The translations under genes were made by a program, and so were the position numbers. 64,000 bases of DNA from the NCBI GenBank assembly GCA_028023455.1, contig JAQFVV010006255.1, forward strand, positions 7,112,501 through 7,176,500. Direction: 5' to 3'. Below, one piece after another: positions 47,641-60,700 of the stretch; the stretch's first letter is position 1; the number at the start of each line of letters is the position of its first letter. This stretch comes from Epiperipatus broadwayi. Its lineage: Eukaryota; Onychophora; Udeonychophora; Euonychophora; Peripatidae. The notes under the pieces were generated by a model that did no database searches, was not told where the DNA came from, and was given only the letters and a program-made list of their open reading frames with translations.

Positions 47641-49427
47641 TAAAATAGTATTAATAAAGATAATTTCATCACATGCAGAATTTCTGTAATTATGATACAA
47701 TATTTTTAAAATAAGTTTTATTTTTAAATAAATTATTAATAGTAATGTATTATTTTTATATAAATTAGGATATTTAAATAAGTGACTGGGAAATCGAAAC
47801 ATTTTCATTTATATATAAATTGTATTAATTGTAGCAACAAAAAGAAATAGACCAATTCACTTTTGTGCAATGGTAGAGTGTATATGTGATACATTTCAAG
47901 ACTCAAGCATTAATTACATGTCTAAATAAAGAAGAATTGCAGTTACATTTAAATAAAAAAGAACATGATTCTAACAATAAAGTAATTCAGAAACCTAAAC
48001 ATTTACATATTAAGTTTTATTAATTATCATGATAAAATAGCATTAGCCTGTTCAGTTTAACACAAAGATAAGAGTATATTCATAATATATTTTGAGCTCG
48101 AAATTCAAGGCTCACACAATTATCATAATTAGTGTAGGTAAAAAAGTATTCCATATTTAAATAAAAAATATTTACACTCAGACCATATTTCTAACAATAG
48201 AGTGATTCAAAAATATAAACATTTTCATTTACATATACATTTTATTAATTATCTAGATGTCTTGGGACCCCTGTGATGAAGTGCCTTTGTGCCTTGCACA
48301 ATCTACATGCAGCAACCCTTGGCTGCCAAAGACTCACACCATATTGGATATTAGCTACAGAAAGAAATTTATGAAGAAACTCTACTAAGCTATAGATATA
48401 TAATTATATAATTAAACGTACTCAGAAAATTAATATTAAATCTACCTACAAATTATAAAATTAAGTAATTTTTTAAAACCATCAGACTTTACAACTTTTA
48501 ATATAAATTTTCCATGAACATTGTCGAAAATGCTGAAAAAATGAATGCTTTTAGCACTAATTAATATTGCAGTTATCATATTTAAATATATGATTATTCG
48601 ATTTTAATAATGTATAATTCATTATTATATTTTAAATCAGATATGATGGAAACTAGCAATATATTAACTTTTCAAGCATGCTAATATAATCACTGTAATT
48701 ACCAAATTACATTTAAATTTTCATTTATAATGTTACAATAATATTTGTAAATTTGCCAATAAAAAATAATTAAACTTTTCATATTTAGAATAACTGATTA
48801 CAAAATTTAAAAGATATGCTGACATTTATATTAGTATGGTGGAAAATTAGATTAAGCAATCATGTTAATAACATGCTTGTATATATTCTTTGTTATTAGT
48901 TTATTTATTAAATTTCATATTTTATTAAAATTCGGGTTTACTTTATTATTCATATTTTCAGAATCATTTCTTTGTCCCCACAATGAAGCTCATGACTTTT
49001 CTATTGAATTCTGGCCAAAGGCAAACAGAATGTTTTTAAAGATCAAGTAAAAAGCAAACAAAGTAGATCTCATTTATCTAAATAATTTAGCAATGACTCT
49101 AAAATATTTATAAATGCAGCATGCATATATACACACAGATTGTAACTATCAAATATGAAATCAAACACACACACACAATATATATATATATGCCACATGT
49201 TGGGCAAATTAATTTTATTGGTGATGAAAAAGATTTTAAAATCATTTATTTCTTCTTATCTAAGTAATATTCGCCATGCTAGGCTCTTTCTTCTGATATA
49301 TATAAGCTTATGATGGCCAACATATCAAAAATATAAATCCTAAAATGGTATCCTTGTTATTACTTCAGCAGAATTAATATCCATAATGTATTATGAAATA
49401 CTTGACTTTTATAAGTATTACTTGACT
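47641..49427. other. AT-rich sequence with a degenerate ~200-bp repeat
   Basis: A motif like tctaacaatagagtgattca followed by aaacattttcatttacatat recurs in worn form near 47790, 47970 and 48190. A GC-richer island at 48252-48345 (cttgggacccctgtgatgaa) is unassigned. No gene. Confidence 0.45.
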
Positions 49428-49770
49428 TATAAATTAAAAATTATGCAATTAGATGAATAGATGAACTGAAATGAGAATTAGTAATGAGGGAAACAATGGA
49501 TTTATTTATTTAGATATAACTAATGTAACATAAATAACAATAACTGATACATTTGTATATGCATAATTCATAATTTAGCTAATGCATGCTTTCTAATAGT
49601 TCCACCAAAAATTAAAGTTATTGTTTATGTTAAATAAATTTATCTGGGTGAAAAATATCTTATAACCCTCAACTTACACATATGGATTCTACCTTTCGAG
49701 GACAAAGACATGCAAAATCACAAATCCTTAAAAAACTCTGATTCAGACGTTAGACTGTTTTTTGTATAAA
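49428..49770. repeat. Direct repeat left of the Penelope-like fragment
   Basis: Nearly identical to 50348-50684: ttataaattaaaaattatgc, gaatagatgaactgaaatga, acacatatggattc and ctctgattcagac occur in the same order. It differs by small indels, for example tacctttcgag present only here. Position and pairing suggest pseudo-LTRs of a Penelope-like element. Confidence 0.88.
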
Positions 49771-50347
49771 CTTTCCTTTTCAAATCTTTCTTTTTTTTAA
49801 TTATACATTCTAAAAGGGGAATCTTGAAATGGAATGACCAAATTTTTCTTTATGTAAATATATTGCTGAATTTCTATCTGACAAATGTTGTTTTAATCTA
49901 GTTTTTAAAAAAATTCTTTGTATTACCCACATAAGATATATCTTTACCATTATATTTTAAACAATCCATACATTTTATACAATAAACAGCTTGCATTATA
50001 TTTGAAAAATCAACAAAATCTTCTTTATTAATTAAATTATATAAATTACTTTTTTCTTGTATACAGGATAAATACTAAAACCATATCTTTTATTAAATCC
50101 ATGAAACAAATTTTTTATCTTTTTAAAAATAAAATTTTGAACCTTAAAACCTATAAAAAATGTATCATCACCAAAATTTTTCTTTAATTTTTCTCCATTT
50201 TTTATTTTATTTAAATTGTTATTTGAAAAAATTTTTAATACAACATCCCAAGGGTAATCATTTAATAAACATTCTTTTTTTATAATATTTAATTCTTTAT
50301 TTAACAAATTTTTATTAGAACAAATTCTTATTCCTCTTTTTATTCTA
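49771..50347 (-). pseudogene. Penelope-like element fragment with GIY-YIG endonuclease end
   Basis: On the minus strand the frame reads RICSNKNLLNKELNIIKK, then NDYPWDVVLKIF, the conserved region just before the endonuclease of Penelope-like elements (ICSxxxLLxxEL...NGYP). After a frameshift near 50035 it continues INKEDFVDFSN, then AVYCIKCMDC and ISYVGNT, which fit the first strands of a GIY-YIG nuclease with its Cys pair. Stops follow. Reverse transcriptase is absent, so this is a 5'-truncated copy. Confidence 0.78.
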
Positions 50348-50684
50348 TTATAAATTAAAAATTATGCAATTAGATGAATAGATGAACTGAAATGAGAATT
50401 AGTAATGAGGGAAACAATGGATTTATTTATTTAGATATAACTAATGTAACATAAATAACAATAACTGATACATTAACATATAACTCAATCTTTGTATATG
50501 CATAATTCATAATTTAGCTAATGCATGCTTTCTAATAGTTCCACCAAAAATTAAAGTTATTGTTTATGTTAAATAAATTTATCTGGGTGAAAAATATCTT
50601 ATAACCCTCAACTTACACATATGGATTCACTTCAGGACAAAGACATGCACTCTGATTCAGACTTAGACTGTGTTTTGTGTATGA
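50348..50684. repeat. Direct repeat right of the Penelope-like fragment
   Basis: Second copy of 49428-49770, with about 20 extra bases (ataactcaatc region near 50480) and without the tacctttcg segment. With the left copy it makes a repeat-fragment-repeat unit as known for Penelope-like insertions. Confidence 0.88.
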
Positions 50685-51900
50685 TATGTTACTTGTAAAT
50701 GTTTTATTTATAAAGTTGGGAAAGAAATATTGTTTTGGCTTTAAAATATACATTTCTTGACTATTTTTTAAAAAATATGTGCATTACAAATTAAAATATT
50801 CTGCCTGATATCTGTATTCTTACCCAATAAATATAAGCAAGTTATAAAGAGCAAATGTGTAAACAATTATCTTAAATATAGTAAATTTCATAAAATAATT
50901 ATTTATTTATTAATTGTTATTAACTTTATATTATCATATCAGCTATAATTAGATGCTAAACTTTTAAAAATTTTGATAATAAAAATGTCTACCCCACTTT
51001 TAATATCATATATATTTTATTTCATTTAAAAGTAAAATTAATATTCAGTAATTCTTTAATATAATTAAAATATACATTTATGAAATTTGATATTTGTATT
51101 TATTCTTTTTATTATTATTATTTTTAAATTAATTATTTGATTCATTTATAAATATTAAAGCAAAAAGTGTTTTTTTTTCTTTCAAAAAATTAGTGTTCAC
51201 AAAAAATAAAATAGTCAAAATATTTTTACCCTTAGTGTCAAGTTCTTTTATTGTGCACATATAATGATTTTTTTTATTCTTCTGAAGTATCAACATTACA
51301 AAATTCATATCCAAATTTCCAATTATTTTTTGCTTATATTGAAAGTTAGACATTTGTAATCCAATTAAATGAGAGAGATCCTGTAAAATTTTAATTACCC
51401 ACTAGTTCTTTATAAATATAGCTGATGAATAAAAGCAGAAATTCATCCTTATTTCCCTGCTTTTATTCTAGTCTGCCATCAAGTTAATGATTACTAAATA
51501 AATAAAATATTTTAAATGCCTTAGAAACAAAAAAAAAACAGAATCCAAATTAACTAATTTTTTTCCCCCTTTAGTTTTCTATATTGCATGTCAGCAAGTT
51601 ACATATGTTGTTTTTTTAATTGTTGTTTAGAATGATAATATTATTTAATACATCAAATTTTTTTTCTTACACAATATTAAATTTTAAAACAATAATTAAT
51701 TAACTAGATTTATGATTATTATTAAGCACTATTATTTTTTTATAATAACTTCATTAATTAATCACATATGTTATTATTGTTATTACTATAAATAAATATA
51801 TAAAATTGCTATTATAAATAAATATATGAAAATATTGGTTTGTGTGTATACTTAGACTGATATACTATGGCATACACATATCTGGTGCACAATCATTTTG
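50685..51900. other. AT-rich sequence, no gene seen
   Basis: Homopolymer- and AT-rich DNA with no supported feature. Confidence 0.55.
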
Positions 51901-52062
51901 ATGTTGTTGCTGAGGACTAATGTTGTGTCCTTATATTTTATTATTGAACAGGGTATCCCTATAAGAAATCTCATTAACTATATGTTGTTGCTGAGGACTA
52001 ATGTTGTGCCTTTATATTTTATTATTGAACAGGGTATCCCTATAGGAAATCTCATTAACTAT
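51901..52062 (+). repeat. Two tandem 81-bp units
   Basis: Units 51901-51981 and 51982-52062 both begin atgttgttgctgaggactaa and contain attattgaacagggtatccc; they differ at only a few positions. The period, 81, is divisible by three and the plus-strand frame stays open through both, so a 27-residue unit would repeat. No other sign of coding is seen. Confidence 0.9.
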
Positions 52063-52857
52063 ATATCTAAATATAGCAGATGAATTTAATGCTCATCATC
52101 CAAGGAGGATTTCACTTAGCTTTTCCATGGTGGTGAGGAAGTACTCAATGAAAATTACAGATGTAACACATTGGAGTGAACACATAAAGAGGGAATGTGC
52201 TAAAATTGACAGCAACTTGGATTTATTACATAGAGTTCACATGAATTTTGCAAACCTTTGCATCACAAATGATGGAAATCATATTGAAAATGTTATTTAA
52301 TATTCCAATTAAATAAATTGTTAATAATTTCATTTTTTGAAAATATGTATTTTTCGCCTATGTGTCCAGATTTAAAGGACACCTTGTGTAATCATGTTCA
52401 CATTGGATTTTGCTAAACTACTCTCACTAAAGAAATTAATGAATTAATAGAACTGTTTTATTAGTGATTTTTGTTTTCTATAATTTTTTTTAATAATTAT
52501 TTATTTACTTCAATAATGTATTCAACTAAGATTGTCTGTCTCAATTTTCCCTTCTTTAAAGAAAAAAAATATGCATGAAATTCTTATTTCTTATCATTTT
52601 CTTTGGATTTAATTCTAAGAATGTGTGCTGTATTATTTCATAATTATAAAACAAACATAAATATCAACAAAATTTTATGAACATCAACAACTAAAAAAAA
52701 ATTCTAACAATTGCAATTATATAACAATACTAATATAAACAAAAAATTCTACTCTTATTCTATTGTACATTAAAGTAATTTTGCATTATGTTTTCCCAAT
52801 TTTGTTATAAAACATTTACCTAAGCATGTATATTATCTTTTCAATTTAGGACTTAGT
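52063..52857. other. AT-rich sequence; possible repeat remnant at 52080-52290
   Basis: The segment 52080-52290 (tggagtgaacacataaagag) is less AT-rich but shows no readable protein. The remainder is AT-rich. Confidence 0.4.
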
Positions 52858-53687
<830 letters not shown>

Positions 53688-53779
53688 TTATAGAACGATG
53701 TATTTCCTTTGACCTAAAATCAAATAAATGTTTCCTGTACACAACTTTAATTTATGAAAGGTATATTAATTACATTTCT

Positions 53780-55043
53780 CCATTCTATACATATTTTCTT
53801 TTTTTGGTCTTACCATTACCTATTTCCTATCCTTGTTGATCATTACTACTGTTTGTTTATCTTAATGTTGTTTTATTTTTGCCAACACACTGAAGTCTTT
53901 TTACCATATTTTTTAAAACATTTCAAATATTTTTCCATATCTTAATAATTTTACAGGTTTTATAATCTTTATTACTTCACTATGACTTTCATATTTTCAT
54001 TTTCTTCTATAACCTATATGTACCACTCCTAACTGCAAATCATTGTTTATTTCTTTCAATGTATCTAGATAACTGTTAGTATCCCTTTACTCTCTTGAGA
54101 TATTTCATTGATAGTTATTTCTTTGAATAAATTTGAATTTTCTGCAGCAGATCTAATTTACTTTCTACACCTACATCTATTCTGCCTAATTCTCTCTGTA
54201 CTTTCCTTGGAATATTTTCTTTTAACTCTATTCCAAATTCAGATTGATCAATTTCTACTTCAATCTTAGCATTAATATTACTTTTCAAGTCTTCTATAAT
54301 TTCAACATCTTTTGAAATTCTATCATTTGGTTTATCTATTTCTATTTTATCTAACTTGTCCTCTAGGATTACATAATTAATATAAACTTGTTCTTCAGTA
54401 CTAAAATTATTTATTGGGTTATAATTTTTTCTTTCTTTTTTAAATCTAATAAACTAATATTTTCTTTGAGTCATTTAGATTATTTATTACTTTATTATTT
54501 ACTGTCACTGCCTTTTCTTTAAAGTGTATTATATTTTCTTTTATTTCTAATCTGTTTGTACATCTAAATAATTCTTTTTATTTGATTCTGTTTGATCTAT
54601 CTTATATTGATTCCTTACTTTAACACTTTCTTTGGCATCATTTTTTATTTGATTTACTTCATCTATTTTCTTTTTCTGTTTGTTAGCTTCATTTTCTAAA
54701 TTTAGTTGTCTTTTCTATTGTAATTGACTTTTTATAGTCCTTTTCAATTATATTATCCATATCCTGATAATACTATTTCATTCTTTGCTGATTTTTTGTT
54801 TCATTTTATTTTCTAAATCTTGTTTCATTTGTAATTAACTGAGTCAAATCATTTGACTTTGATATTGGATTTTCCACTCCTACTATCTTACATTTCTGAG
54901 CTACATGCTCTAATTTTACTTGTTTTTCTACACTTTGTAATACTAATATTTCATTATGAGAAAGAGGGTAAGTTCTACTCCACTCCATCATTTGTCACTT
55001 CCTTAACAACTGGATATATTTTAATTAAATTTGCCTCTCCCAT
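53780..55043 (-). pseudogene. Decayed charged, coiled-coil-like ORF of a retroelement
   Basis: On the minus strand, ATG at 55043 begins MGEANLIKIYPVVKEVTNDG. After a +1 shift it continues WSRTYPLSHNEILVLQS and KQVKLEHVAQKC, then breaks up into a long lysine/glutamate/asparagine-rich run to about 53780. The composition and layout suggest a retroelement ORF1 or gag. It is not clearly tied to the LINE at 55.7 kb, which is on the other strand. Confidence 0.4.
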
Positions 55044-55079
55044 TTTATTTTATTTTTTAATCAATTAATATTTGTCCAA

Positions 55080-55145
55080 AAGTTTGTGATAAATCATAAA
55101 TCTTAAGGTCTCTGGTTCGATTCTTTTACTAGTACTGTCAATGAA
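55080..55145 (+). tRNA. tRNA-Met-like 3' half (pseudo-tRNA or SINE head)
   Basis: The sequence aatCATAAatcttaaggtc followed by GGTTCGATTC resembles the anticodon loop, variable loop and T-loop of elongator tRNA-Met (CTCATAATCTGAAGGTC ... GTTCGA). A plausible D-arm and acceptor stem are not seen and the T-stem pairs poorly, so it is a remnant and not a working tRNA. Confidence 0.45.
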
Positions 55146-55699
55146 CAGGTCAATAACATTTAAGGAAAAGGGGAGAATAATACCATTTAAAACATTGGGT
55201 TATATGTTAATCTGTGTACTATTATTAATAATTGAATGTATTTGAAAAATTTAAATAAAGTTTGAATTTTTCTAAAGATATTTAACAATTAATATTAAAT
55301 GATGAAATAATCTAACATATAAATGCAATTTGACTCTTTAGAAATTAAAAAGAATGTAAATAGTGAGAAATGTATATATTTTTAATTAATAACATCTGGA
55401 TTTTGAAGAACGAAGATTACATCAGGCAGATGTTTGCGAAAACTTTAATTAGAAAAACTACCAATTTGAAAGGTGAACCAAGTATGAACAGGGGAGAAGT
55501 TAAAGTTGAAATGCAGAAGGAAAAAAATATTATTCCTTTAGAGCAGTGTTTAATTTTCAATAACAAGTGATCAATAGAAGTGAGATATTTGTCTGATAAT
55601 AATGTACATAAGAGCATATTTTTTATTTAATATTATGTCTCAGAAGTAAAAGGCAGTTTAATTAGGAACAAGAAAAGACATACAAAAAAAATCTATGAT

Positions 55700-57757
55700 A
55701 AGGAAAAAACAACTAACTATTGAGGGATTATATCCAATTGGATTGGTGCCATTTCTCAAGAAACCACTATTACCATCACCCCCAGAAAATCTAAGACCGA
55801 TCTCGATGACTCCATTAATGATCAAAATAATGGAGTCATTGATTAAGGATAAGATCCAGGGCAAAATACTCCCTCATATATCTCCATTTTAATTCGCCAA
55901 GAAGGGAGTATCCACAGCAGAGGCATTAAGTCTATTTAAAACAATAGTAGATTACACCAGAGAAAACCGGGTCCAAGCCTGTCATGGTTCCACTGGACAT
56001 AGCGGGAGCCTTCGATACAGTCAGAACAAATCACCTCATTAACCTTCTTGGCGAATATGAAATCCCCTTCACAATCATAAATATAATAAGTAATCTATTA
56101 AATAATAGAGAAATAGCAATAACATTAAATGGAAAGATTTCAGAATCTTCTATACCCACAAAATCAATCCCCCAGGGATCACCCCTCAGTGCACTTCTAT
56201 TTGTGATCTATATCAACCCTTTTCTTAAGACAGTGGATGAAAACCTCCCCGGACTCTTCATCCCAGAGATTGGCAAAAGCATAACACATATTGTGTACAT
56301 GGATGACCTTGCTATATTTCTAACCTCAGCAAAATTTATAGCAGAGCTAATTAAAATCATGAAAAAATTCTCAAAAGAATCAGATCTCTCCTTTAATTTG
56401 AACAAGTCATCAGCATGGAGACTTTCTTCAGGAAAAACAGTAACCTTACAATTCTCAGCGAAGCCTCAGAAATATCTAGGAATCCCTATGTACCCCCCCT
56501 TCACAGGAGGAAAGAAATACAAGAAGCCATGATGGAGTCAGTAAATAAGATAACAAAGTCATTAGCAAAAATATCTCTATCATTACATGCCAAAACCACT
56601 CTCATGAATATGTTAGTCTTCCCTAGAATAGCATATTACATTACATTCATTAAGTACACCAATAAATTCATAGCTAAAATCAACTCACTTTGCTCCCGTC
56701 TATTCTGGAAAGGGAAGACAGTTGCAATAAGCCTTTCCAAGATGCAAAGACATGCTAAATAGAATGGATTGTCTTTGCATTCTATCAAAACAATGAGGTA
56801 TCAACGAACATATAACCTAATGCATAAATTAAGTAGAGTCATCCCTCAAATTAACCAGCACAGTAAGATAGGTCCCACAGACACACCACCATCTTTGACA
56901 ATAGGATGGATAACAAAACTAAAGGCAGAAATAGCAAAAGTCACTCTCAACCCCCTACAGAGTAACACAACAAAAATAATTTACTGGGAAGCATATCGCT
57001 TCACTAACAAAATACCTGATCCAGAGTCCACAGTGTTGAACATCACCAATCACAGAATACTAAAGAAGTTCAAAAGATGGTCCCTTGAACCTAAATTCTA
57101 TGATCTCCTAGTCAAAATAAACCTGGAGGCATAACCTACTAATTGGTTTCTGGTATACCATAGAGGCTTTAAAAATATAGACCCTATTTGCCTACTATGC
57201 AAGAGAGAAGAGGATACTTTAACCCATATTTTAGAACGATGTAGTTCCCTTCAGGATTGCAGAAACACAATACAAAAAATATACCAAATCAAGCAACCAC
57301 TAACCACCCTGATCAGACATGCTGTCAATTATGGAGACCTTGCCACTGTGAGAAGCTCAACCTTCCTTGCTTTTAACCTGTGGCTTACGAGATGTGAAGC
57401 AGTATACAACCCCAACAGCATGGCTCTATCCCAATCTTATAGGAAGAAACTAAACAAGACAAGAATTTGTGACCAACTCCATGCACCCCAGATGACCTTC
57501 AGGCTGACATGGGAAATGATTGATCTAAATAAATAAAATATGAAAGAGGGCAACCTGGCACCAACAAATATGACAGTAACAATGTAGAGGTTAGCATTAA
57601 TAGTAGTTAGAGCAACAGAGACGGAGACTTATCCGAAAACAATTAGCTAATGAACAAAAGAAAAGCTGAACGAGCAGTGATTGCAAGGTTGAACTTTTAT
57701 AAAATACAATCATCACACAGGAAAGATGCCAAGACTATTTTTTTTTTTTTTTTTTTA
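55700..57757 (+). mobile_element. Decayed LINE with YMDD reverse transcriptase and C-terminal CCHC finger
   Basis: A 5'-truncated LINE, GC-richer than its surroundings. Blocks in order: PENLRPISMTPLMIKIMES, then PLDIAGAFDTVRTNHL, IPQGSPLSALLFVIY, VYMDDLAIF (catalytic, about 56290-56316), LSFNLNKSSAW, KYLGIPMYP, SRLFWKGK, and a C-terminal CX2CX8HX4C finger (CLLCKREEDTLTHILERC, about 57190-57245). Breaks: stop at about 55890, frameshifts near 55980 and 56510, stops at 56760-56762 and 57132-57134. The last frame closes at 57536, with a 3' region to about 57735, then a T-run (57738-57756). The clade is uncertain; L1/Tx1-like organisation is my best guess. Catalytic aspartates are intact, but the broken frame rules out activity. 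Confidence 0.88.
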
Positions 57758-60700
57758 GAAATTGGAGGACAAACTTGATAACTACTTTTGTACCAATGTA
57801 TCACTCATAAACATTTTTAACAATAATTGATTTATTACATTAATAAAAAAAAAATTAAATTATCCAACTAGAGAAAGAATGACTCCATAAAATAAATAGA
57901 TATATTTTAAATTTTTAAAAAAAATCCAATTTTACCAGGAATTGCAGTATACTAGCATTACCGGCAGAAGCAAATATTATAATAGTGAACAAAGACTAAC
58001 TTCTTCAAACATGCTTGAAAAAATCTTATGACAATCTCTATGATATCTTTGAACAGTTATTTTATGGCTCATATGCATTTTAATATTGTAAAATAAAAGT
58101 AGAGTATGTGAGTTATGATATGTTGGTATTCTGTTTCTGTGTGATACAGTAGCAAATTGCATGTTCAAAATGTTTAAAATGAAACCATCCCTTATCGTTT
58201 ACTATTGAGATAAAAGACATCTGATCTTAATCAATTATTTGCTAACACCCATAGAAAATATCAGAAATAAACAGTAGCAGAAAAGTTTATCTCCAGAACT
58301 AATATGAATTTCTGAACAAAAGGAAAAAAGGGGAGAGTTATATTTCTTTCACTTGCAGGATTTACAAGAAGCTGGAGGAAAAGATTAGCATAAAATTTAT
58401 ATATATCTATCTCTCTTTTGCCTTATAATTCATTTGCTAATTATTTTATTGTGGAAATAATGTTTGAAATAATAGGATATAACTATTCAAATAATAAACC
58501 ATTAAACAATGCCATTAGAAGTTTCACGTAAGATCTAACTTGAAAAAAAGAAGACATCATACTTTAGGAAAATGGAGTAAACAATATTAATAATACATTT
58601 TATGGCAGAATAATGTTACTCAACTGGAAATAGTGTTTTATTATGTTTTCTTTATTTCAAAATATTACACTAACCAACATGATTTTGTGGCTAAATAAGA
58701 AATAAGTTATTTTAATCAAAACCAATGCCCTGAGTCCAAAATGATGTAAATTTCTTCATTTCATGTCTAATTGTGGTGAAATTCTGTTTTTTTATTAGTA
58801 TCTATAGTTGGAAGATATAACACATGATAGATGTAGTCACACATCTCACTTTATAATACAATTATATAACTTTAATTGTGATTTCTTTATGCATTTGTTT
58901 AATGTTTATTGCAATAATATTAACTGTAATATTGTACTTGAGTTTTTCCTAGTACAATCATAACAAACTCTGTCCAGATACACAAAAGGTAGAGCTTGAT
59001 GAAAGTTTGGTTACAGATAAGAAGCTATGCTTCTCTCAAACCACTTGTACAAACAAAAGTATTTAAATCCCAACTCTATCGTATTCAGTTGGGAATGTTG
59101 TCTGGCATTCCTTTTCTAGATTAACTGTAAGCTGTGCTTAAGACATGAGCCAACAAGTTCATGTTCTATGCATTTTTTACTATCATTTATATTCCCATGT
59201 GCACTACTGTGAATATAAAAAAACATTTTAATCTTTATTGATGAAATTTTTATATACAAGTATTTTAAGAACACCATGGCTAGTATATCAACAATGCACA
59301 AAAGATGGTGTCTATAAAGTCCTCGGGAGACATTCAACTACTTCAAGAATATACAAATTCTTTGGAAAATAAGCAATTGAAAAATTCTAACATACATTAT
59401 CAAAGAGTGTAATGTAAGATTTCAACTCATGTATCTTTTATTTTGCTTGTGTATTATATCTCTTTTCTCTGCATGAGTAATTTTTTATTTAAAGAGTGAA
59501 ACATAAAAGTGAAATTGGTAAATTTCTGAAAAGAAAAATTATTTAAATACTAAAAGACTCCTCATACCTGTTGCAGCCCTTCATGAAATGTCAGATGTTT
59601 AATATTTCTTCTAAATAGCATTTTGAAGCATATTCAATTGTATGTTTCATCACAATTTTAATACTTTCTTGGATTTATTCATTTTTGGCTTTATTAAAAA
59701 GTAGCTTCCCCATACATATGTATATGCTGCAGATATGTTTTTTCCCTAAAATATTTTTGATTATATTCTTAATAAAACTATATATGGATACTTTTGTAAT
59801 TTTTATTTCAAATAAGGATAATAATTTTAATATATTACTAGCACTACTGGTTTAAATTAAGCATTTACTGCTTCAGTTTTCTGGCTTAAACATAAGTAAA
59901 AGCAACATAAACACCACTTATTGTTTATAAAGCAGCTTTATTTGTGTTTAATGTAAGGGAAAAAGATTGTATGTTGCATACTAACATTAAAATGTATTTT
60001 TAAATTCAGCACAGTGAAACTAGTAAAACCCCCCAATGTTGATTTTTACAACAGAAAAAGTTTTATTTCCAGACTAGTGTCATTAAGAGAAAAATTAAAT
60101 TTACTAACATTCCAAGAGTAGCATTCACAAATAATAATATTTCTTTTTTTTTTAATGATTATTAATCTTTAAAAAAAGATCAATTCGAAAAATAACATTT
60201 AAAAAAGTTATTAGTGATAGAAAAAATGTTTTCATTGATATTATGTACACACACATTTGAATACATGTAACTTTCCAAAAGAGATAATTAAGAACAAGTA
60301 TATCCACTTAATAATTTTATATTTGTATATTATTTATGGTCTTTAAAATAAGCTTAAATAAATCTAAAAAAAAAAAATAACTGCATATAAATATCAATTT
60401 ATAAAATACATAAAACAGACTAATTCAGGAAACTAGGCAGATATTTTTATTATTTTTCATTCATTGCATACTTGAATCATTAAAGAAGGTATATCTATAG
60501 TCATCAAATTTAATGTTACATAATTGAGAAGTTAAGATGTAAGCTAAACATATTTAATATCATACATGCTGTGTAAGCTTAGAAAAAACAGATATTTTAT
60601 TTATAAGAATGTTATGACATTGATGATGCATATAGTAATATTTATTTTATATGTTAATAGAATACAAGATAAAGAAAAATATAAAGCCAAAGTGAGAAGT

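Noticed and set aside
48270-48300. TGATGAAGTGCC segment as a hammerhead
   Set aside because: The GAAA box and cleavage triplet are missing.
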